NCBI GenBank assembly: GCA_020636355.1
Contig: JACJYB010000010.1
Location: 62,001-126,000, forward strand
Length of the DNA stretch: 64,000 nt
Source: Lewinellaceae bacterium
Lineage (GTDB): Bacteria > Bacteroidota > Bacteroidia > Chitinophagales > Saprospiraceae
Reading direction: 5' to 3'
The notes under the pieces were generated by a model. That model worked only from the letters and a program-made list of their open reading frames with translations, had not been told where the DNA came from and did no database searches. The translations under genes were made by a program, and so were the position numbers. Positions 37,601 to 44,130 of this stretch are shown here, piece by piece; the first letter of the stretch is position 1, and the number at the start of each line of letters is the position of its first letter.

Positions 37601-37779
37601 CCTGCACGGAAGGGTCCGATTAAACGGTATTTGAGATCCTGGTAAGCGGTCTCAGGTACTGCTTGAGCAAAACCAGCCAGGGTATTGATAGCCAGTAACA
37701 GGATGATCAGGCCGGTAGGGTGTATATAACGCTTCCCCTTTGCTCGAAGCGAAGAGGAGTGGTTTGCTGATGTATTCAT
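34681..37779 (-). CDS. exported VPS10/sortilin-like BNR-repeat protein 2
   Basis: 1032 residues. A long basic N-region (about 20 residues) precedes the signal hydrophobic stretch GLIILLLAINTLAGFAQA. The same architecture as the protein at 18158-21325 follows: YRLIGPFRAGRTVGAVGV against WRCIGPFRGGRSNGSTGV, VKYKSxDGG-type Asp boxes (TTNGGKSWQ, TRDGGKTWE, STDGGSTWK, SMDGGDNWE, THDGGKTWK), WGYGGQQ-like loops and a beta domain with FVWDIHHTPPPG. It is probably surface or periplasmic; its enzymatic role is not established. It is transcribed toward the GMC gene from a spacer that carries a perfect palindrome 21 bases before its start codon. Confidence 0.85.
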   Translation of the reverse strand: MNTSANHSSSLRAKGKRYIHPTGLIILLLAINTLAGFAQAVPETAYQDLKYRLIGPFRAGRTVGAVGVETQPNVFFIGVNNGGVWKTDDYGRTWQPIFDQAATGSVGDLAVYSKNPDVIYVGTGEGLHRPDLSVGDGIFKTTNGGKSWQHIGLGDIQQVGRIIVNPTNPDMVFVAGLGHPYGPNEERGIFRTRDGGKTWEKVLYINPNTGAIQVEFDPKNPKRLYASMWEHREGPWENAGFSGTASGLYRSTDGGSTWKPIGIGLPGAAEGLGRIGVAISHSNPKIMYATVDSREKGGVYKSMDGGDNWEFVTNDRRLWGRGSDFAEIKIHPQQPNTLYIANVASYRSTDGGKTWSSFKGAPGGDDYHRIWINPLNPEIMLFAADQGATITVNGGRTWSSWYNQPTSQLYHVATDNQFPYWVYGGQQESGAIGIASRGNGGQISFRDFMGVGSDEYAYVAPDPLHPELIYGGRVIKFNRQTGQSQWVGPEALRSGKYRTLRTMPLLFHPADPRMLLFATNVLWKTTTGGDNWEIISPDLTREKPEVPESIGDFRTPELQDMRRRGVIYAVGPSPVEVATIWAGTDDGLVHVTRDGGAHWQDVTPPALSSWDKIAQIDASHFDANTAYIAVNAIRKDDMKPHIYRTHDGGKTWKEITTGMPVIGPVNVVREDPVQPGLLYAGSERTVYFSIDDGDNWQSLQQNMPSSSIRDLVVQDHDLVIGTHGRSIWILDDVSPLRQLTKHTSSTTYLYKPAPALRVRNNVFSDTPLPPEEPAGQNPPDGAIIDYYLSSDANLVTLDVLDQHGNIVRSYSSRDVPELLDSTRLPFPTYWIRPSQSLGTTAGEHRFVWDIHHTPPPGVERGYTISAVYRNTPSSPPGPWAAPGSYTIRLTVDGKEMEQMISVLLDPRVEVPEADIRYQTDYSLRCYHYQKEAHAMAQELDDWLTKNPSSGQLDAAKQLRGRGEPDDQDFVYGGAFAGDPNQENLVGFQNKCMYLLAVMQSIDARPSQSVLMGVDQLQQTLEVLKSRLSQIKG

Positions 37780-37800
37780 TCTGCAAGAATTGATTTAGAA

Positions 37801-37813
37801 GTGTAAGTTACAC
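37801..37813. promoter_or_regulatory. palindrome, possible operator
   Basis: GTGTAA-G-TTACAC is a perfect 13-base palindrome 21 bases upstream of the minus-strand sortilin-like start codon at 37779. Position and symmetry suit a dimeric regulator, but only one copy is present. Confidence 0.3.
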
Positions 37814-38182
37814 AACCGTATCAACCTCGTTATTGAAGTGATCAATTAATTCAGTCTCTACCTTGAATTAAATTAAGGTCTTGAATTAAGTGTCCTTTCT
37901 TCGCCCATTGAGTTCGTGAACCATCAGGATTCGTGAACGGATTATGAGATCTGCCAATATTGCACTGGTTCAGCAGCGGATATTTTCTAATTGGCGGCTA
38001 TTTTAATAATATCCTGGTTCCTAAAAATTGAGACTGATTTTTGAAGTAAAATGAGAAAATAAAAACTTCCGGATTTAATTATTTCAGCCAAATCATTATT
38101 CGGTTTTCCTTTTTATGGAATTAATTCATTAAAGATTAGTCCGGATTCAATGCTATCTTATAGATAATTAACACTTTAGCTA

Positions 38183-38213
38183 TTTACTTTGTGGCAGTTA
38201 AATTATATATTTG
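38183..38213 (+). promoter_or_regulatory. candidate promoter of the T9SS repeat protein
   Basis: TATATTTG (38206-38213) is a perfect TAnnTTTG; TTTA at 38183-38186, 19 bases upstream, matches three of four bases of the -33 box. Confidence 0.4.
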
Positions 38214-38351
38214 GTATAATCGCTGCGAGCATTTTCTCATGTGCTTTCCTCCCACAAGAGATTTACCGGAAATAAGTTGTGGATTAAGTTAGAGCCGTAA
38301 ATACCGACTGTATTTACACCTGCTTATTATTTCCTTACTAAAAACCTAACT

Positions 38352-41300
38352 ATGAACCCTTGGTTACAATCACTTTGGGGCTGTATTACCTATGCCCTGA
38401 TTGCATACGCTACCTTCTCTACGGATAAGTCCCAACCCACACCCTCAGACGATAGTATTTCATTTCAATGCCCTGTCGAAATGGAGCTTCCTTGCAATAC
38501 GGATCCAGATAATTTGCCATTGCCGGATCTATCGCAAATAGTTGTAGAGTCCACCTGTCCGCTGGAATACGTCAGGTTTATCGGCGATTCGCTGTTTACC
38601 ACCGAAGGTTGCAAACAGGTCTATGCCCGCACCTTTGAGGCTCTGGATGCGTGTGGAAATTTAGGACGGTGCGTGACTTTCCTGACATTTATACAGGACC
38701 TTATGCCACCGATTGTTCAGCATTGCGATACATTGATAGAATTGGGTTGCAATGGAGTTGAATTTCCGGAAATAACACCAGAATTAATTGGAGCTTCCGA
38801 TAACTGTGGACCGGTTACCATTGACATTCTTAACGAACGGGAGAACGTGAATGGTTGCCGTCATGTGAAGATCATCCGGTACCGGGTGCGTGATGCATGC
38901 CGTAATAGTACAAATTGTCGGATCCGCTTCAGCTGGGTAGTGGATGAGACCCCTCCCGTGGTGGAAGAATGTCAGCGTGAAATTGACCTGGGATGTAATC
39001 CACGGCGGATACCAGAACCAAATCCCCGGCGGCTGCGTCCTAGCGATGATTGCGGGCCGGTCAATTCGGAGATTGCAGGCATAGATTCTGCTGCGGATGG
39101 CTGTTACCGTAAACGGGTTTATAGTTATATTTTTTCCGATCGATGTGGAAACTCTTTGACCTGCAGCGAGATCTTCTACTGGAAAGTGGATTCTATGCCA
39201 CCGCTTGTCGAAAATTGCGAGGCAATTATAGAATTAGGGTGCAATCCCGAATCAATACCTGACTTTGACTCAACATTGGTTAAAGTAAGTGACGATTGTC
39301 CGGGACCTGTCCGTTTCAGGCTTCTGAATGCAATAGACCGGAATAGCGGGTGCCATTATCGGCGGATTTACCGGTATGCAGTGTACGATGAATGCAACAA
39401 CCGGACCGTTTGTCAGCAGACCCTGTCCTGGGTGCAGGATACCACGCCACCGGTTATAGCCGGATGTGACTCATTGGTTGACCTTGGATGTAACCCGGAT
39501 ATTATCCCGGAACCGGATCCGGATCGATTGCATCCGACGGACGAATGTGGTTCTGTACACGCCGAAGCGTTCCCAGGGGATATCGTCGTGGTGGATTGCC
39601 GTTATTCGCTCACATATACGTACCTCTTCACCGATGACTGTGGCAATACAACAAAATGTTTTGAAAGTTTTACGTGGGTAGTTGATGACCAGCCGCCTGT
39701 CATAGAAAATTGTATTGATGGAGGGATCACCATCGACCTGGGTTGCATCAAAGACACTGCGGAGTTGCCGCCAGGATTGCCAGCCCCATTCATTATCACA
39801 GATAACTGTGGAGAAATCACCGTCGATGTACTCGCTGAGGTGTATGAAATGGGGGACTGTTGCGGAGTACTCACCCGTCGCTACGGAGTGAAGGATGGAT
39901 GTGGCAATCAAAGCTACTGTTCGGTCCAATGGCATTTTTGTACCGACACGATTCCACCTGTTATTGTATGCCCCGATTCCACTTATCTGGGCTGCAATCC
40001 GGATACCATCCTCCAACCTGATTTTGGGCGGATTAAAGTTTCCGACAATTGCCGTATCGTGGATAGTGCATTTGCTTATGTGGATTACCAACCCGATGGT
40101 TGCCATTATCAATTAGGCTACCTGTATTCATTCATTGACGCTTGCGGGAACATCAGCCAATGTGAAGAAAAATTTGCCTGGACACTCGATGATGAACCCC
40201 CGCTAATCGTGAATTGTCAGGAAGGCGGGATTCTCATTGATTTGGATTGCATCAAAGATACTTCGGAGTTGCCCCCGGCTTTTCCGGCGCCATTGATCAT
40301 CACCGATGATTGCGGTGGCATCGATGTTTCATTACTGGCGGAAATAATTGAGCTGGACAATTGTTGCGGCATACTCACCCGACGCTATGGGGTGACAGAT
40401 GCGTGCGGAAACCAGAGTTTTTGCTCCGTACAATGGCGCTTTTGTATCAATCAGGATCTAAAATTGATCTGTCCTGACCCGGTAGACCTTGGATGTATTC
40501 TAACGCCTTCCCAACTGCCCACGCCAGATCCGGACAGGGTGAAGGTGGATCACGGCTGCGGTGACGTGGAAATCGTTTTTGTGGAAGCAATTCGCCAACT
40601 CAATGATTGCGGCGGAACCATATTTTACATCTATGCAGCCATAGATCATTGTGGGAATGCTGATACCTGCCGGGAAGTTTTCCATTACATTCAGGACACA
40701 GAACCGCCTATCGTTATTTGCCCGGACCTGGTCGACTTCGGATGTGTGGGAGCAGACTTTTCTCCACCGGAAGCTGATACCAGCCGATTGGACTATAAGG
40801 ATAATTGTGGCATCGCCTCTGTAAACATTCCTCCGGTTGATATCGTATTGGTTAATTGTACCTTCAAATTAACCTGGGTGTATGAGTTTGTGGATTTCTG
40901 TGGAAATAAGACAACTTGTTTTGAGTCCTTCTCCTGGACCCATGACAGTATACCGCCCGAGATAAAATGCCCTGAACCCAAAGATCTGGGCTGTATACAT
41001 TCCCTGGAAGAATTGCCACCTGCTGATACCAATCGGGTTAAAGCAGCAGATTTTTGCGGAGAGGTAAAACTTACGATTGAAGATCGGCATTTGGATCTCG
41101 ATGGATGTTCAGGCAAATTGGTCTATACTTACTCGGCAACTGATTTATGCCAGAATGTGAGCCGCTGTGAAGAAATATTCTTCTTCACTTTTGATACGGT
41201 AGCACCCAAGGTAGTTTGTGAAGATCTGAACCTGGGCTGCAATCCGGACAGTATACCGGCAATTTCCCTGGAGGAGATCCAATGGGAAGACAATTGTGGC

Positions 41301-42809
41301 GATGTAGAGCTGGTGAATGCAATTTCATCCATTGCTTTTGAAGGTTGCCATTACTACATCAGTCAGGCATTTACCATTGCCGATGCTTGTGGCAATAGTA
41401 CGCATTGTTCCCGTAGCATCACCTATGTCGTGGACACGGTGGTGCCGACGATATTGTGCCACGATCTTGATCTGGGATGCAATCCGGATTCGATTCCTGA
41501 TATAAGCAGCATTGAGGTGTTTGATAACTGCGGCGATTCCGTTTTCCTTGAAAGTGTGGCATCCAGCATCCGCCAGGAAGGCTGCAAGACCCTGATCACG
41601 CAATCACTTGTTGCCGTTGACGCCTGTGGAAATAAATCCACGTGCAGCCGTGAAATCCGGTACTCGACAGATACGATAGCTCCGGTGATTCTACATTGTC
41701 CTGATTCCACCTATCTGGGGTGTAATCCCGAAGTGATACCCGGACCTGATTTTGGCAGAGTTAAGGTTGAAGACAATTGCGGCATCCAGGATAGCTTGTT
41801 AGCCTACGTTGATTTCATACCCGATGGGTGCCACTATCAGGTTGGATATCTTTACATCTTTTTTGATTCCTGTGGCAACCGCAGCGATTGTCTGGAAAAG
41901 TTCGCCTGGACCGTGGATAGTCTGCCTCCTGAATTCCACACCGATTATTGCCATGCTCTGGCCAATGGAATTGACTTCGGTTGTACAACTCGGGGTGAGG
42001 AAGAATTAAAAGTTTTCATCGATTCCATCATTCAAACGGTTAAGGATGGATGTGATTCAGTGGCCGTCGGCGTGACCATCAGTGATCGCGTCAACGATGG
42101 ATGTGCGGTAAGTCTTTATCTCAAGATAACGGCAATGGATGCTTGTGGACAAACAGCGACTTGCGAAGGTTTTGTTCGCTGGACACAGGTTAATCCGGAC
42201 CTTCCCATCTACGAATTTCCCGCTGATACATCGATTTCGGATTGTACGATCCCGGATCCCCCGGTTTTCGATAACGAAAGCTGCGGTCCATGTCGAATGG
42301 AACTGGTATGGACCACGACGGTGGGCAATTGCAGCAGCGGGAATTGTATCATTTACCGGTTGTGGGTGCGTCAATGCTGTCGTCAGGCCCCGGAATCCCA
42401 TTTCCAGGTTATCCGCATAAGTTGTCAGGTTGCTACGCTTCCGGAACCAGACCAGAGACCGATGGAGTTGCCGGAATCAACGGAACAGATTGAACCGTTT
42501 ATCCCGATTCCGGAAAAATTAGATGCTGGATCTGACCAGAAGCTATTAGCAGTCATTGGAGTACTGAGTATTCACCCGAATCCTGCTGCCAAGGTTTTAA
42601 ATGTGAAGCTTGATGGACTGGAGACCCGGGAAGATCTGGAATTAAGGATTTACGATGATTATGGGCAGATCCATTGGCGTCAACAATATTCCGAAGTCAC
42701 AGCAATTCAGGAAGAAGTAGATGTCAGCAATTTAACCTCAGGTAGCTATACCGTGGTCGTGAGTGATGGCCGTCAAATTTGGTATAAACGGTTTATCCGG
42801 ATTGAATAA
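38352..42809 (+). CDS. giant Cys-rich HYR/Ig-like repeat protein with T9SS sorting domain
   Basis: 1485 residues: a weak signal peptide (1-23), then about 15-16 repeats of 75-95 residues, then a type A T9SS C-terminal domain (last 80 residues: SIHPNPAAKVLNV, LRIYDDYGQI, GSYTVVVSDG, YKRFIRIE). Most repeats follow one plan with six Cys: PPxIxxC, DLGCNPDxIP, DNCG, GCxYxxxYxY, DxCGNxSxC, then a W/F-x-x-D-x-x-PP linker. This is close to HYR modules of bacterial surface proteins, but richer in Cys; three disulfides per repeat would give a stiff rod. It should be carried to the surface by the Por machinery and serve in adhesion or as an extracellular scaffold. Repeats 6 and 8, and 7 and 14, are especially similar, suggesting internal duplication. 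A terminator follows. Confidence 0.85.
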   Translation: MNPWLQSLWGCITYALIAYATFSTDKSQPTPSDDSISFQCPVEMELPCNTDPDNLPLPDLSQIVVESTCPLEYVRFIGDSLFTTEGCKQVYARTFEALDACGNLGRCVTFLTFIQDLMPPIVQHCDTLIELGCNGVEFPEITPELIGASDNCGPVTIDILNERENVNGCRHVKIIRYRVRDACRNSTNCRIRFSWVVDETPPVVEECQREIDLGCNPRRIPEPNPRRLRPSDDCGPVNSEIAGIDSAADGCYRKRVYSYIFSDRCGNSLTCSEIFYWKVDSMPPLVENCEAIIELGCNPESIPDFDSTLVKVSDDCPGPVRFRLLNAIDRNSGCHYRRIYRYAVYDECNNRTVCQQTLSWVQDTTPPVIAGCDSLVDLGCNPDIIPEPDPDRLHPTDECGSVHAEAFPGDIVVVDCRYSLTYTYLFTDDCGNTTKCFESFTWVVDDQPPVIENCIDGGITIDLGCIKDTAELPPGLPAPFIITDNCGEITVDVLAEVYEMGDCCGVLTRRYGVKDGCGNQSYCSVQWHFCTDTIPPVIVCPDSTYLGCNPDTILQPDFGRIKVSDNCRIVDSAFAYVDYQPDGCHYQLGYLYSFIDACGNISQCEEKFAWTLDDEPPLIVNCQEGGILIDLDCIKDTSELPPAFPAPLIITDDCGGIDVSLLAEIIELDNCCGILTRRYGVTDACGNQSFCSVQWRFCINQDLKLICPDPVDLGCILTPSQLPTPDPDRVKVDHGCGDVEIVFVEAIRQLNDCGGTIFYIYAAIDHCGNADTCREVFHYIQDTEPPIVICPDLVDFGCVGADFSPPEADTSRLDYKDNCGIASVNIPPVDIVLVNCTFKLTWVYEFVDFCGNKTTCFESFSWTHDSIPPEIKCPEPKDLGCIHSLEELPPADTNRVKAADFCGEVKLTIEDRHLDLDGCSGKLVYTYSATDLCQNVSRCEEIFFFTFDTVAPKVVCEDLNLGCNPDSIPAISLEEIQWEDNCGDVELVNAISSIAFEGCHYYISQAFTIADACGNSTHCSRSITYVVDTVVPTILCHDLDLGCNPDSIPDISSIEVFDNCGDSVFLESVASSIRQEGCKTLITQSLVAVDACGNKSTCSREIRYSTDTIAPVILHCPDSTYLGCNPEVIPGPDFGRVKVEDNCGIQDSLLAYVDFIPDGCHYQVGYLYIFFDSCGNRSDCLEKFAWTVDSLPPEFHTDYCHALANGIDFGCTTRGEEELKVFIDSIIQTVKDGCDSVAVGVTISDRVNDGCAVSLYLKITAMDACGQTATCEGFVRWTQVNPDLPIYEFPADTSISDCTIPDPPVFDNESCGPCRMELVWTTTVGNCSSGNCIIYRLWVRQCCRQAPESHFQVIRISCQVATLPEPDQRPMELPESTEQIEPFIPIPEKLDAGSDQKLLAVIGVLSIHPNPAAKVLNVKLDGLETREDLELRIYDDYGQIHWRQQYSEVTAIQEEVDVSNLTSGSYTVVVSDGRQIWYKRFIRIE

Positions 42810-42840
42810 ATTATTCCTCTTTCCATTGTTAATAAATCGA

Positions 42841-42876
42841 AGAGGTGATGGCATTGACCCATCACCTCTTTTTTTA
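42841..42876 (+). terminator. intrinsic terminator
   Basis: AGAGGTGATGG and CCATCACCTCT form a perfect eleven-base stem with a seven-base loop, followed by seven T on the plus strand. It lies 31 bases after the T9SS protein and also just beyond the stop of the convergent small gene. Confidence 0.85.
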
Positions 42877-43113
42877 TTGTTCCATTTTATCTTCAACAGA
42901 CATTCGGGGAGGTTGATAACAAGAACGGCCTGGTAAACATTTCGGAGGGGCGATCAAATCATTGTCAGGGCCTATACCGCCATGGCCTTTTACGCACCAA
43001 AAGATGGTATTGGAGTCATCCAGTAAATACCAGGGATGCTCACCTCCTTCCATCATGCCATAGGGGTTTTTGGCTCTTAAATGTCTGCAGTATACCTTTT
43101 GCTCAGGATCCAT
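42874..43113 (-). CDS. small Cys-rich protein coupled to the molybdenum hydroxylase operon
   Basis: 79 residues. Its ATG (43113-43111) overlaps the TGA of the FAD-subunit gene by one base (TGATG), the usual sign of translational coupling, which argues that this short frame is real. It has four Cys (YCRHL, IFWCVKG, PKCL, RSCYQ), Trp/His-rich loops and no signal peptide. The Cys set could bind zinc or an iron-sulfur centre. I recall similar small YCRxLRxKxPYG...WC...C...C proteins from other bacteria but cannot name a family. Being last in a Mo-enzyme operon, it might help cofactor insertion or regulate assembly; that is inference. Confidence 0.65.
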   Translation of the reverse strand: MDPEQKVYCRHLRAKNPYGMMEGGEHPWYLLDDSNTIFWCVKGHGGIGPDNDLIAPPKCLPGRSCYQPPRMSVEDKMEQ

Positions 43114-44120
43114 CAACTTGCATTCAAAATAGCTTCCTGGATGAGGTTGATAAACAGGGGTACCTTGTATCCGTTTTTAGCCAATGGGCGGGCGCGTTCC
43201 ATCGCCAGAGTGGCGGCTTCAAGCGCAATCTCATGGGTGATCTGGTTGCCGGCGAGGGCTCCTTCGGCTCGCATTGATCGCAAAGGCACCGGTGATGCTG
43301 CACCGAGGGCAATGGCTGCGCGCTTACAGGTCTTGCCATTCATTTCTAATACAACCGCAACATCCGCAATAGACCAGTCATGGGATTCACGGGCTCCCTG
43401 TTTGATGTAGGCGGCCTTCGTACCGGAAGCCGGTTTTGCCAGACGGATGTGGGTGATTATTTCGTCTGCTTCGAGGATGGTTTCACGCAGCGGATCCTCT
43501 CCGGGCGCTACGAAAAAGTCTGCAATCGGAATTTCTTTGGTTTCATTTTTACTATTGACGATCACCACCCTGGCATCGTATGCCATCAAAGCGGTAGAGA
43601 CGGATGAGGCATGAACGCTAACACAGGAGCCATTATTCAAGATCGCATGATTTTCATTTTCACCATTTTTTGCAAAACAGCGGTCACCGCCTTTCCGGAA
43701 ACAAGGATGATCGTAGGAGCGGAAATACCAGCAGCGGGTACGCTGGGCTATATTTCCACCGATGGTTGCCATGTTACGTAATTGTGGTGTAGCCGCATCT
43801 CCGGCGGCCTGAGCGAAGGCAATGTAATGCTTGCGGATATCCTCATGAGCGGCGATCTCCGCCAGGGTACTATTCGCACCTACCCGCAAGCCATCATTAT
43901 TGGAGAACTCAATTTTATCCAGTCCGGGTAATTCACGGATATTGACGATGGTCTTGGGTTGCAGCAACCCTTCCTTCATCAGATCCAGCAGATCGGTTCC
44001 CCCGGCTTTTAGAATTGCGGCTTTTTCAGTCTGTCGATAGATCTCGTTGGATGCCGTGGAATTGACCTGGGTTAGGGCATCTTCGATGGACTTAGCGTTA
44101 TACCAACTGAAGTTGTTCAT
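43113..44120 (-). CDS. FAD subunit of a xanthine dehydrogenase-family enzyme (PaoB-like)
   Basis: 335 residues. FAD-binding region with LKAGGTDLLDLMKEG near the start and ATIGGNIAQRTRCWYFR at 118-134. Cys 130, 140, 148 and 166 lie in an insertion (CWYFR...PC...DRC...GSC) like the one that holds an extra [4Fe-4S] cluster in PaoB. The C-terminal CO-dehydrogenase flavoprotein domain ends the chain. It passes electrons from the Mo/2Fe-2S subunits to an acceptor. Gene order here is FeS, Mo, FAD, unlike E. coli paoABC. It starts 10 bases after the Mo subunit stop. Confidence 0.88.
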   Translation of the reverse strand: MNNFSWYNAKSIEDALTQVNSTASNEIYRQTEKAAILKAGGTDLLDLMKEGLLQPKTIVNIRELPGLDKIEFSNNDGLRVGANSTLAEIAAHEDIRKHYIAFAQAAGDAATPQLRNMATIGGNIAQRTRCWYFRSYDHPCFRKGGDRCFAKNGENENHAILNNGSCVSVHASSVSTALMAYDARVVIVNSKNETKEIPIADFFVAPGEDPLRETILEADEIITHIRLAKPASGTKAAYIKQGARESHDWSIADVAVVLEMNGKTCKRAAIALGAASPVPLRSMRAEGALAGNQITHEIALEAATLAMERARPLAKNGYKVPLFINLIQEAILNAS

Positions 44121-44130
44121 AGTTGACGGT

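Larger units (their letters stand above)
37780..38351. other. divergent AT-rich regulatory spacer
   Basis: 572 bases between two divergent genes for exported proteins. No open frame of note. It holds the 13-base palindrome at 37801, a direct repeat CTTGAATTAA at 37862-37871 and 37880-37889 (18-base spacing), an AT-rich tract around 37980-38220, and a candidate promoter at 38183-38213 for the plus-strand gene, leaving a leader of about 130 bases. Confidence 0.6.

Noticed and set aside
39471..40112. Minus-strand open frame of 213 codons
   Set aside because: Antisense to the Cys-rich repeats of the T9SS protein; repeated codons there create long shadow frames.
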